NCBI GenBank assembly: GCA_028551475.1
Contig: CM052361.1
Coordinates: 10,237,501 to 10,301,500, forward strand
Source: Casuarina equisetifolia
Lineage: Eukaryota; Streptophyta; Magnoliopsida; Fagales; Casuarinaceae
Direction: 5' to 3'
Length of the DNA: 64,000 bases
In this document: one piece after another, positions 48,942 through 60,916 of the stretch
How the letters are laid out: every line of letters starts with the position of its first letter
How positions within the stretch are numbered: position 1 is the first letter of the stretch
Translations under genes and position numbers: made by a program
The notes under the pieces: model-generated
Database searches by the model: none
Seen by the model: only the letters and a program-made list of their open reading frames with translations
Told to the model about the DNA's origin: nothing

Positions 48942-51900
48942 ATGAATATGGAGGCTCGGGTCGGTGTGGTCGTGGATGGAGGGCAGAGAGCTCTGAACAC
49001 TGCTCACGGGAGCGTCGTCGAGCGGAAATTCCTGCAGCAGCCGCAGAGTCATGCCAAGCAGCCACAGAGCCAGGCGAAGCAGTCGCAGATTGGCACCGTG
49101 CAGCAGCTTCTCGCCGGTGGTATTGCCGGCGCTTTCAGCAAGACGTGCACGGCGCCTCTGGCCCGAATCACCATCCTCTTCCAGGTCCCTTTTTCTGCTC
49201 TGTCTCTGATTTGTAATTTTAGATGCTAAAAATCGTTTTTTCTTTAATCCTTTTTCTGATATTGTTTATGGTGGTTTGTGATTTTTAAACGTGATTATAA
49301 TTTGGGATTTTGGAAATTGTGACATATGCCTTGGCGTTGGTTTCGTTGGGAATTTTAAAGCTTCCAAGCCTTGCTCCTTTTCTCGCCGAATTAACTCATT
49401 TGTTATTTTGGGTAATGGGTGGTTGAGAGTGAATAAATTATAAATAATTTTTCCTTTCTTTTTCTGCTTTTCAACAAGTTAGCACGGTTATTACTTGGGA
49501 CACCATGTATTTGTCATTTTGGGTTTGGTATGGCTGGGTACATTAAATTTTATTTTTTTGTTTCCTTGGTGTATATTTGGGGTCTGCTATTTCTGTCAAA
49601 TAGGATAAAAAGGTTCTTTTATTTATTTATTTTTTGGATGGGGTTACTTTCATCGAAAGATAAAACCCACTTACTAAGAAAATAAGGTGGTACTAGCGGG
49701 GCGGATTTTATTGTGAAGCTATGTTCTATTTGATTGCGTATGTAACTTTCCTCTTAAATTGACTGTTAACTCTATGTATCCCAGTTCTAATGTGCTTGAA
49801 TAGAGGTACTTTTTGGGGGTATGGAGGAGGAAAATTTGGTTGAAGTGTGCTAGTCATTTTGTCACTGCTACTTGTACATATGTGGATGCATATTGCTTAG
49901 AAGTAATTTCACAAAATGCCATGGCTCTCATTATTTAACTGTCAGTTGTATCTAGTTTTAATCATCCTTTCTTGATTTGTTAATCCCAATAGTGTGGACT
50001 GCTTTATATCATTCTGTCAAGCCTTTTTCTAGGCACTCATTTCCTCCAACTGCTTAGTTTTCTGTTCATTTGTCATCCATATCAGGTGCAAGGCATGCAC
50101 TCTGACGTTGCGACTCTCACTAAGCCTAGCATATTGCGTGAGGCTTCTCGAGTTATAAAAGAAGAGGGGTATAGAGCATTTTGGAAAGGGAATATGGTGA
50201 CGATTGCTCATCGTCTTCCTTATTCTGCTGTCAACTTCTATGCCTATGAACGTTATAAGAATGTAAGTGCAGATGTTCCTTTGGTAATTAGGTTGTGATG
50301 GTAAAGTCAAATGCTTTTTTCATCTTTGCATTGTTGCTTACTATCATTCATGTATCCCTCCTATTTTCTGCAGTTATTACACTCTGTTGTTGGGGAAAAT
50401 CTTAGAGGTAATAGGAGTGCAGATCTCTGTGTGCACTTTGTTGGTGGTGGATTGGCTGGAATAACAGCTGCTTCCGCTACATATCCCCTAGATCTTGTGA
50501 GGACGCGGCTTGCGGCACAGGTGATGTGTAAATTCACTTGAATGAGAATAGAATTAATGGTGAATTTGATAGTGAAAATGTACTTCCTTACTTTTTGAGT
50601 TTGAATATTTGTCTAAATTCACTTGCATCTTGAACCCTGCAGACAAAGGCAACATACTACACAGGTGTCTGGAATGCATTTCATACCATTTGCAGAGATG
50701 AAGGTTTTAGGGGCTTGTATAAAGGCCTAGGAGCTACACTTTTGGTAAGATCTTACCCTGTTTCGTTTCTTTATTCGTGACTCTATATTGTTAACTTGAT
50801 TTGTGCGGACGATGTATACAGGGTGTTGGACCTAGTATAGCAATAAGCTTTTCGGTTTATGAGTCCTTGAGATCATTTTGGCATTCTAAAAGGTGAGTAT
50901 TCCTTGTTTGTCTTGAGGCATGCTTTCTGTGCAGTTGTGTTTGCTATATGTTGCTTGCTGCATTTTGGTTGTGGTGTTATACTAACTTTTGCTTTGGCGT
51001 TAGGCCCAATGATTCCACTATTGCAGTCAGTCTTGCTTGTGGGAGTCTTTCGGGCATTGCATCATCAACTGGTGAGTTGTTTGAAATTAATAGTATAAGT
51101 TGCTTAACTGTCTTTGATAACTGAGCTTTTAAAACATCTTTTTTATAGGCATCTAATGCTGTAGGTGTGAATTAAATCTGTTGTTATTGGTATTTTTACT
51201 CTGATTGTCATGCATATATTCATGTAATCCTGGGGATATGGTATTGGAAGGTTGAGAAGTGGAAACTTTTGGGATTATATGAATTCTGCTGTCCCGACTG
51301 CTAACTAATGGCTTCTATACTTTGTTTGTAGCTCTTTTGGGGGGATTTCAGATAGTAGACACAACTTTGGAGGGGGTATTTTATTTAGGGAAAGAGCAAC
51401 TTTGGTCCATAGGTTTCGTGCAATTTCAATTATCTTTAGGTGTCCAATTTGATATGGTTCTACGCCAATTTGAAATGAGTCTTTCGTTGACTCCCAACCC
51501 ACTTTCTTCATTGTCATGTCATGAAGATGGCGGCTATTAAAAAACTAAATTTCCTTACAAGAAATAAAAATAATAAAAAAAAGTGTTCTTCAGCTTACCC
51601 TTTCCCGTTGAATCTAGAAGCAAGCATTGATTACCAGAAAAACCAGATATCCCGGGATCTGTTAGAGCCAAAGCTTTATCTCATTACTTTGAACATACAA
51701 AATGAACAACCGTAGCCACACCTTCTAACTTGGAGAGTCTCTAAACTAGAGTGCAGTTGATTCCTTGAATCACCTGGATACCATCAAATGATGCTACGGC
51801 ATGTGGTTCACTGATCTTCTCTGGTCTTGGAAGCAGCACTTAACTGCTTTTATGCCCTAGCGATAAACTGTTGGCACGGTTCCTCACTACCGATTGCATT

Positions 51901-53010
51901 GCTGATCCATGAAGTCAGTAAGTTTGTCACCTCACTTCACATTAGTGATGCCTCAACCTGAGCTGCAGCGACCAATGTGTGTCTGCAGGCACTGTTGTGT
52001 ATACCATCTTAAAACCTATGGACCCTGCCATGTTTATTTTTTCGTCATGCAATGAGCCTTTCTTTGCCTTGTTCCTGGTATGGGACACAACATGGTCATG
52101 TAGGGCTTATATGGAGTGCCATAAATGATGGAAGATTCAGGCTTAGACATTTTCTGTTTAGTCTTGTGGTTGCGATAAATCTGTGACATGGTCTGAATGT
52201 CCAAAAATGATACAGTAGCTTCTTGTAGGAAAGAAGTTCCATGATTGCTTATGGTTGCAAGAAGATTTTCCAAACAGTGCAACTTTCGTGTTTATGACAT
52301 GGTGGTAGAGTGACTTGGTGCTGACAGTGGGTGTATGATGTCTCAAACGCACGATATGGGAATCTATTTGAAAATGAAGATTGAAATTGATAATCCATGA
52401 ATTAGAACGGAATGGGTAAAAACCTAGGACTTATATAATTTCACATATACTAGTCAGTACTAGTTATCAAACTCTAAATTTAAGAAAATCTTCTCATTGC
52501 TGTCATGCATTCGCTTTTGTAAGTGTCCTGGCTTTGCGTTCCTGTCTTTCTTAGTTTGTGCATATGTTAATTTCAATTATGATATCGCAATGAGATTTGT
52601 CGAGCATGATTTGTTTTCTTCCTGTCATGAAATCACCAATATAAACTGATATACATATCGGGTGATGTTGTCAATTCTTATTAGAAATTCATGACCAAGT
52701 AGACATTAACTATCTGCATATTTAATATATCTGCATGGTGATGTTTTGCCCTTCTGGTTACTTTCCAGCGACATTCCCCTTGGATCTTGTGAGGCGAAGG
52801 ATGCAGTTGGAAGGGGCTGGTGGTCGAGCCCGTGTCTATAACACTGGCTTATTTGGTACATTTGGGCACATAATCCGGACTGAAGGCCTGAAAGGCTTAT
52901 ATAGAGGGATCATGCCAGAATACTACAAGGTCGTCCCTGGTGTAGGCATTGTCTTTATGACTTATGAGACATTAAAGATTCTTCTTTCGCGCATACCATC
53001 AAGTTTTTAG
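48942..53010 (+). CDS. Mitochondrial carrier family protein (At3g53940/At3g55640 type), 7 exons
   Basis: Solute carrier of the inner mitochondrial membrane. Exons: 48942-49184, 50086-50262, 50374-50520, 50643-50744, 50822-50892, 51004-51071, 52769-53010; all introns are GT-AG and phases join into 349 aa. The first ATG in frame with the conserved EARVGVVVDGGQRALNTA start was chosen; the open frame upstream begins only with GTG. Three mitochondrial-carrier repeats are present: signature 1 is the degenerate APLAR form (71-75) usual in this subgroup, signature 2 is YPLDLVRTR (177-185), signature 3 is FPLDLVRRR (272-280), with FWKG, LYKG and LYRG following each. Residues 1-50 form a Gln-rich extension. 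Its closest remembered relatives are Arabidopsis At3g53940 and At3g55640, whose substrates are not established to my knowledge. Intron 6 (51072-52768) is 1,697 bases long. Confidence 0.94.
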
Positions 53011-56000
53011 CAGCTAATCAAGGTTTCCCATTTTCTCCCATTGGCTTTGTGATCACCGAAAGTCATAATGTCATTCCGTTTTCATTTTCCAACATGCGAA
53101 TGTAGAGGAAAGAATGAAGTTCATAAAAGATACAAGGTAGGTAGAACAGTTTTGCTGTGCCCCCTGGGAAATTAGGTCGTGGTAAATTTTGCCCTTGCTG
53201 CCATAGACCGTATTTTTTATTTGGTGTATAGGTTGTTAACAGGATGAGTTACAAGTGTATGCAATTTCGTATTGGAATTAGTCCTAACATGTCGTCGATG
53301 TTATTGGCGATGATATCTTCTCTACAGCGTTGTTGTTGCAGCCTGGGGAATTTGTTTCTTTATTTTTTTTGTACAAGACATAATTGAGGAAACTAGTTAT
53401 GAAATGAAGCTGTTACTGCCAGGGGATGATTGTCCAAAGCAACGAAGTTGATGTTCAAAAATATATGAATTTGATTTTGTTTTCCAACTTGTGAAGGTAG
53501 AAAATTTTGTAGCTACCATGTGACCATATGTTGTCTTAATATAATGAGTTCCTTGGTGATCATTATTGTCTCTTACAGCGTTGTTGTTGCAGCAGCTTTG
53601 TATGTCAGGATCTATCATTGTTTGCTATTAAGGGCACCAATTGTGAAATGAATATTTGTTGTAGCAAGGTGTGCATGATATAAGAGTGAAGAATATCGGA
53701 TAATACCATCACAATTTATAGAAGATTCAGTGAAAGAATTAAGGGAATCATGATTTTCATAGTTATAAAAAAAAAAAAAAAATGGTTAACCGTGCATGGT
53801 ATTTTTGCACAGATCAGTGCTTAAAATAAATGCTATCCTCTGCTTTCCCTGTTGGTGTCTAGGTTTGGTGCTCAAACTTTGCAGTTTGCTTGGTGTCGTT
53901 CGGTGGTAAATGACTCCAGCTTATGGCCATCACGTGCAACGTCAAGCCTCTTGCTCGAATTATTCTTGGACGACTCATATTAAGCACTAATGACATTGGG
54001 TTTACTGTTTGTGGCATTACAGCAAAAGAATGAGCATTAGTAAAACCCTTCCTCTATTCCCTTAGTTGTTGGTAGTAAGCTTATTTATTTTCTTAAAATA
54101 AATTGATAAGAATGGATGACATCTTTATATATAACGTGGATGTTAGATTAATATATTAGTAATGCAAAAAACTATTATTTTAATATGTTACCGCAATTTA
54201 GGCGTGAGAATCTTATGAAAGTTCAGTCCATGAATAATGGGTACAATCTATCGCTATTAGAACCAAAATTGATTTCTGGCATTATGCGAGCATAACTTGT
54301 GCCCCCTATTAAAATCATTTGTTAAGAGAGGATGAAACTTTAAATATAAGGATGTCGACAACATATAATAACCTATTTGCGACAATGATGAACATCATGA
54401 TTAAAAGAAAGGGGCTATGTTGGTTGATTTGCTCATGGTTTGGTTGCTTTGTCTATTGATGATGTTACAGACGTGAAATTGAAGTGGCGCGTACCTTATC
54501 TCACCTCTCAATTTGAGGGAGATTATTCTTCTGGTTCTAAATTAAGGCTACGTTAAGAACATATATGACAGGTTAGCATTGCATCAGAGAATAATACGCC
54601 ACAATTTCACAATAGTACGTATAAACAAAGTAGAAATTTGTTGGCAAGTGTTCTGCGCAAGAATCGTATTAGTGACTACATGCACCACGTGGAGAAGTGT
54701 CCCAGGAATCAATCCCATATCTTGTGAGTTAAGGTTTTCAGATTTAAGACATTTGTTCTTGAGCTGTTTCGAGCTAAACCTGAGGACGAAAATAATGCAT
54801 TTGGCTTCGTCCTGTGATGGGGATCTTTCATCGTCCCATGGTTGGTTCACTATCGTTTTTCACCAGCACCTAGAGAAGGATAAACTTCTGCTAAAGGTCA
54901 CAATCTCTTACCTACCTGGCCTGAGAGGAATCAATACATAGGGATCCGTTGGATGTCCCACGTGAGTCGGGGAATATGAGGGTCCTGAATAGCCCAAGGG
55001 AATAGAATATGCTTCTGCATGATACAGGCCATCAAACCAAAGATAAAATATTAATGTGGCCATTTTCTTGTCAGTTCATCATCATTGGTAAGAGAACTAG
55101 ACCCACATGATCATATTTATTCTTAATGCTTAGGATTCTTCAATGACGTTGGAAAGCTTCAAGCACACAAAAGACTTGGCTTCTGTTGCTGACAGTTTCT
55201 GACGCGCTGCTGGGGTGATTAGCATCAGCAAATCCGTTTTACACGAGAGCGTGACATAATATTTTGGGATTTCATCAGAAAGTTTAAGCCAATGCGTTTC
55301 GACTCAAACGATTCTACATTAATCTTGCTTAGTATTGCTTCCCCTATGCGGAAATTCTCCAGCTCTTAGTGGGAGCCTTATCTCTTCTTATGCTATTCAC
55401 TTCAGCAACGAGATTTTCTTTCACAATCAGTGAGTGTAAAACAATTCAGAGACAACGTTTTACAAAAAGTTGCGAAAGATCTCTAATCCTTGAAAAAGCA
55501 GTCAAGGCAAAAGTCCTTGTCTATTGAAAGTAAAGTCTCTATTAAACCATTGGTTGCTAAAGAACAGATTCATCAAAGGATCTACTTGAGCACCTTATCG
55601 TGGCTTTATACGATATGGGTCCCTGCATAATATAATGGGTTATACTCTGAGAAGGGCTTATAAATTCCCATCATCATGCTGAAGTGCCTCAAGACACATT
55701 GCTAGAAGCCTTCAATACACCATTATATTCTCCATTTCCTCTCGCTCTTGCTTGTTTCCCAGCGATGATCAATTGGGTCAGGTACGGGTAATCTGCATCC
55801 TGGGGTTTAGATCAAGATTTTTGCTGCGTCTAATCCTCGGGATACGGATTACCTCTGCCTCACTCGCAATGAACGACCTGCCATCACGTAAAGAAGCGAA
55901 ACTTCTTGATGTGGCTGCACTTAGAGAAGAGAACCTTGTACCTTTTCTTCTACTTGTTTTCGTCATTATTTCTTTATTGCTGCATTTTCAGAAACTTTGT

Positions 56001-59000
56001 TTGGAAAAGATGGCCAGGTCAGGCGTCAGAAGAAGCAGTTCTTCTCCATCAGTATGCTTTGTGGTGATGCTGAGACACTGCAGTGCAGTCAACTTCTGCT
56101 CTTGTATTGCTGCTTACGCGCAGGAGGCTAAGAAAAAAAATGACGGTATCAAATGATGTGATTTCTCCATTGAATGCTGGGAAAATTCACCAGCTTGAGT
56201 AGCAATTTTATTGTTTCTTCCCTGATGTGGGAATCATTCAAGGCTACAACTAGCAATAAACTACGTCCACATAAGACAACACTAAAATCACATGATTCAT
56301 GCAGCTGAAGGAAAATATTTATTCTTCATTGTTGGTTTGTATTCAGTCATTATGGTAAATAAATGGCTCTCCCTTCTGAGGCTGAAGATGCTTAGCATGT
56401 TTTTGATTTCGTATGCTCTTAAAAGCAGGCTGAGGTTGTAGTCCTAATATGGTTTTTACGAATAACTTTTTCAGCTCTCTGTAGAATTCCAATGGCTGCT
56501 CCCCCTGCTTTAACTGAAGTCCTTGCAGTCCTTGAAGATCAGAAACTCGGCACTCACGCCGAAATCTCTACCGACCTCTCAACGACAGTCTAGCCAGAAT
56601 CTTCATCAAAATCCACCGGGAAAATATAATGCAGTGAATCACGCTCCATTACCATAAACATGAGGCTTGATGCAGAAGAAGTAAATTACTTTTTCCTCGG
56701 AGGATAATCCTATTTCTGTCACTAGAGTGTTACCGAATATTCAGTGATTCTGCAATGGATCCAGGAAAATTGCCGTGGTAGTTTTTAGTGAGAGAAGAAT
56801 AAATCATATTAAATTCCATGACTTGTGGATGGTTCACGCCTCCTTGCTGTTTTGGCATATCCAAGAAATATTTCGACGTGACTTCAGAGTCTCTCTCTCT
56901 TTCTTTTTTCAATCTTCTGATTCCCTTCATTTTACTATAGAAGACTTGAACTTGGAATCTATCCCCACAGCCGTCCTCCCCAAGGAAGAAAGGAATCCCT
57001 CTTCAAAAATTGCATCAGTTTACTAATCTTTAATCTGCAGGGAGCTATACTTCTCTTGAAAAAGTAATTCAAAGCCTAAAATAGCAGCTAACTTTTAAGC
57101 CGCAAGTTGCCTTTTTTACTCGTTCTTCACTAAAGCAAGCGGAATTAGCTTTAGGATTGCCGCAATATTGTCTGGAATACTTAAAAAACATTGTCATTAT
57201 TCCTACTCACGAACTTAGCGTTCGGATCCTCGTTCCTGTATTGCTTTTCGAACATTAGAAAAAAATTTAAGAGCTTTCCTTGTCTTATCCTGCCGTCGTA
57301 TCATTTCCCACTTACATTATTTCATCACTCTTGGATTTGATGAATGGAGAATTAAACATATCACTAACATTTTATGTTGTCAGTGAGATATTCCCTATTC
57401 TGGGAACGTGAATATCCGGTTTTAATTCTGCCATGTAAGGAGCTTTTTTTAAAAAAGAAAAAAAGAAAAAAATGAAGAAGAAATGAAAGACAGGCAGCCG
57501 ATTTTCGTCTTTTACTACAAAACCGAGCCCCCACTTTCATATGCATGGGCGTGTATGTATATACATGTATATATGCACTTTGAAAAGTGATCAGCACAGA
57601 GGCCAAAAAAAGAAAGCTCAATGAAAAGACTGTGAAAAAAGCTAAACATAAAGAATTTATCCGCAGAAGCAAACATCTTATTCTTTCTTTTGTGCGTTAC
57701 CGATAAAGGAAAAAAAATATTCATTTTCCATAAGAATGAGATTGGGTATATTCGATCGAATGAATTTCTTCAAAAAATAAAATAAATATATATATATTTC
57801 ATTTTTCATTAATAAGTTTTCCCATAATCATGTCATTTTGAGAAAATCATGTAATTCTTAAGTCATTATACATGATTTTTTTGGTTATTTATTATGACTC
57901 TGATTTTATTCTACAATTCATTCTTTTGAAGAAAGGGTGTGAATATGTTGGTATTCATGCATATTGATAAGAATGAAGACTTAGAGTGTCAAAGTACTCT
58001 CTTTCATGTAACAAAACTACTTGTGTGATATAGTATAAAGAGTTTTTTTTTTAAAAAAATAAAAAATAAAAAGCTGAAATGGATAAGATGCATGTTATTT
58101 ATGTGTGCAGCCTAATTATGATTATCAAGGATAAACTAGTGAGCGAGCTTTGTGCTATGGCATCTTTTTCCTAATTATGATTAATGTAAATTGAGAGCTT
58201 GATAATCCAACTCCATGATACGGATCAACTCTGCTAGTTGTTGGTACAAAATCTTCTTGTAACCCGAAAACACCAATAAAAGGGTGTAAAGCTTGTTAGT
58301 GGGTTGCTTTCACTAGGATAACTTTTGCTTTCAACAATTTTGATTAATCGGTATAGATCACATTAAGACAAATTTATAACAATGTCAATTAGAATTATTA
58401 TTACATTTTTTTAATTATTAGGTAAAGTGTATTTTGTTTCTTAAAAAAGAAAAACCTAACTTAATTATCATAAAATTTTAAGTGTGATTACAAGCCTTGG
58501 AATTGGAGATTCTCTTTGAGAGAATTGCAAATCACAATTCTATAAATGGAGTTTTCTTGTCTCTGAATTAAATAGATAGTTTTCAGTCATAATTAGTAAA
58601 AATACCATTATTTTAGTAGTCATTTAGCTTCTAAGTGCAATTGAAATTACTTATTGTGTTTGGTGCCTTGCCTTTCTATTGACTGATTCTATGTCGTTCA
58701 AAAAAAGGGGTCCTTAGTCTCATAGACACTGATGATCTAGGCACCAATGCAAGATCAGGAGGAATCCAAAGGGTTTTGTGGGTGGCAATGCATCTAAACC
58801 TTGACCACATGCCAGAAAAAGAGGAAGCAGCTTAATTCTAAAGCCCAGCTGTTGAAAGACCATTTATTCATTAGATTATAGAAGATATGGACTAGGTTCT
58901 GCAGGCCTTAGTTAAAGTTTTATTTACCACAACCAATTAAAAATGGTCATACGCTTAGATAGATGTCGTCATGACCATTCTGACTATTCGTTTATAAAGT

Positions 59001-59451
59001 GCTTGTATGATTACTTCTTTATGAAAAGCCTAAATTTTCAACTTCAAACGTATTCATGTATTCTCAAAATAAGCATCTATAGTAGTTTTTCCTTAAACAA
59101 TTTGACTCACGTCCTGAATCATTTGTTGTGGGTTAAATGTCGCCAATCGAGGTTGAAGAAAACAGTTGAAAAGGGGAATTGAATTGGGTAAGATTTCAGA
59201 GAGTCCAGTGCTGTACTAACCCAGCAGAAATTTTTACACAAATGTTCTGAAGATCTCGTCAGCTTACGTGATTATTGCTCCCTCTCAACTCTTCTAAAGG
59301 AAAACCCCTTTTTAAAATCAAGAAATCCCCAACAACAGATTTCGAATAAAGAGAAAGAAAACAATCAATTTTCTAGCCATTTCTAACAGTTCTCATAAAC
59401 AGCAAGCCCTACAAATTACCGCATTGTTACTCATCAATAAATCCTTTTTCT
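53011..59451. other. Intergenic region between the carrier and the MIZ1-like gene
   Basis: The first 600 bases include the carrier 3' UTR and a diverged duplication around the phrase GCGTTGTTGTTGCAGC (about 53325 and 53579). A good TATA box (TATAAAT, 55659-55665) precedes an open stretch with an ATG at 55869 that could give 95 codons with one hydrophobic segment, but it has no recognisable family. From 57700 to 58700 the DNA is AT-rich. No gene could be called with confidence. Confidence 0.5.
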
Positions 59452-60204
59452 TTACCCAAGAGAGTTTCCTATCCTCGACCTAAGCAAGAACACGCTAAGT
59501 TCTTGACCCGCGCACTCCTCCGGACTGACAAGGTGGAAAGACTCCGAGTCTGAATTCCCCAACACATGCTCATAGTTAGCCCTCATGTACATGACCTCCT
59601 CGTCGCTCGGAGAGCCGGACCCGGCCGGAATGACCCCTGCACCGACTGTCGTGGACTGCATGGTCCTGAGTATCGACTTGGTCTTCTCGCTTGCCTTCCT
59701 CTTGGCCGCGAAACCGAGCTTTCGGCCGTTGCAGTACATGGTCCAGACGGGTACCGAGCGGAGGGGGCAGGACGCCAGCTCGGACTTGTCGCACTCAAGG
59801 GCGATCCGGACAATCCCGCTCCGCATTTCCTTGACGAGGTGGTGGGTCACAATGGATAGCTCGAGGAGTAAGGTGGGCTTGAGGGAGAGGCGGTCTTGTT
59901 GGATGCAAAACCAGACGTGGCCGCGGCGGGGCCCGAAGATGGTACCCACCACCATGGTCCGGGAAGAACGAGGCCGGGCGAGAGGAACAACACTGGTTGT
60001 GGTGGAGCAGCTCGAAAATGAGTCGTTGGAAGGGGAGGATTCTTGGTCTTGGCTTTTGGTTTCTGGGTTATTGTTCTCTGGAAAGTCGTCCCGGAGCGAG
60101 GTGCTACGGCGTTCCTTGGTGGCGTTGCTGGCTGAGGGGCTCGTGGGCATGGTGGGGAAGAAGCAAGAAGGGAGGAATCGACGGAGTGTGTCGATCTTGG
60201 TCAT
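59452..60204 (-). CDS. MIZU-KUSSEI 1-like (DUF617) protein
   Basis: Intronless protein, 250 aa from the ATG at 60204. The family includes MIZ1, an ER-associated protein needed for root hydrotropism; the role of most paralogues is unknown. The start MTKIDTLRRFLPSCFFP is typical of MIZ1-like proteins, followed by a low-complexity Ser/Thr-rich stretch (about 15-80). The DUF617 domain covers about 83-245: VVGTIFGPRRGHVWFCIQ (85-102), LLLELSIVTHHLVKEM (112-127), VWTMYCNGRKLGFAAKRKA (153-171), MYMRANYEHVLG (205-216) and GQELSVFLLR (233-242). An in-frame ATG at 60420 would add 72 residues unlike the family and lies directly beside a TATA-like box, so it is probably not used. The coding DNA is GC-rich and has a 215-codon shadow frame opposite it. 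Confidence 0.92.
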   Translation of the reverse strand: MTKIDTLRRFLPSCFFPTMPTSPSASNATKERRSTSLRDDFPENNNPETKSQDQESSPSNDSFSSCSTTTSVVPLARPRSSRTMVVGTIFGPRRGHVWFCIQQDRLSLKPTLLLELSIVTHHLVKEMRSGIVRIALECDKSELASCPLRSVPVWTMYCNGRKLGFAAKRKASEKTKSILRTMQSTTVGAGVIPAGSGSPSDEEVMYMRANYEHVLGNSDSESFHLVSPEECAGQELSVFLLRSRIGNSLG

Positions 60205-60421
60205 CGTGGTTGACCAAGAAGTTGATGGGTAATCAATTCTCCGTATCAAGAAAAGTAAAGAAGAGAGAGAGTGGGTTGAGTTATTGTCTCTGCCCAATTC
60301 TTCAGAGCCAGCAAGGGGCGAGGAAGGAACCTTGGGAACCGGGAAGAGAAGGAGAGATTCTATGAGACGGGAATGCGGCAGCCGAGCTTGGGGGATGAAA
60401 TGGTGGTACGGTCCGTTCATG

Positions 60422-60428
60422 TATTTAT
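60422..60428 (-). promoter_or_regulatory. TATA-like box of the MIZ1-like gene
   Basis: The minus strand reads GCATAAATAC, ending next to the in-frame ATG at 60420. A start site 25-35 bases downstream (about 60385-60398) would leave that ATG out of the mRNA and give a leader of about 180-195 bases to the ATG at 60204. Confidence 0.45.
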
Positions 60429-60429
60429 G

Positions 60430-60916
60430 CAGAAGCCGCGGGAAGTGAAAAATATAGCCGTTGGAGGGGCGGGCAGGGAGGACTAGGGTTTATCATAACT
60501 ATTTATAATCGTTTGTAACTGGTGGCAATTAGAGAGTGGCCGTTGGGGGAACCTCTGTTTGGCTAATTGGTCACCTTATAAGTCATTAATGTAGCCTCCC
60601 GTTGCAGTGGCTATTAATTACAGAAAGACTGTTATGGGTTTGTAAGAATGCCAGCTTATCACTGACTATGATTCTCCTTTCGGATGTTTTAATGTATGGC
60701 ACGCCACATAAAACTTCTCACATAAGTTTGAAAAGACAAAGTTGAATAAAATAAGCAACTAAATAATCGTTATATCAGATATCATAGTAGTTCTTTGTTA
60801 CTGGGTTTAAATACGTAGTCCCTACATAAAAATAATCTATACAGGTGCGACGCATGATCGAGACCTTTGGGGGGGGGGGGGGGGGGAAAGCTGATATATT
60901 CTCGTGAGTTGCTGAG
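60430..60916. other. Short intergenic region between MIZ1-like and NPF2-type genes
   Basis: Both flanking genes read on the minus strand, so this holds the promoter of the MIZ1-like gene and the 3' UTR of the NPF2-type gene. The latter includes the 18-G run. No gene seen. Confidence 0.6.
60869..60886. repeat. G18 homopolymer just past the NPF2-type stop codon
   Basis: Eighteen consecutive G on the plus strand, starting 31 bases past the stop codon of the minus-strand transporter. In its mRNA this would be a C18 run in the 3' UTR. Length is likely to vary and to be miscounted by sequencers. Confidence 0.9.

Noticed and set aside
54579-54941. 120-codon plus-strand frame
   Set aside because: It overlaps an 88-codon minus-strand frame; neither has a known domain or any gene signal.
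59585-60232. A 215-codon plus-strand open frame
   Set aside because: It is antisense to the MIZ1-like gene in GC-rich DNA and has no recognisable domain.
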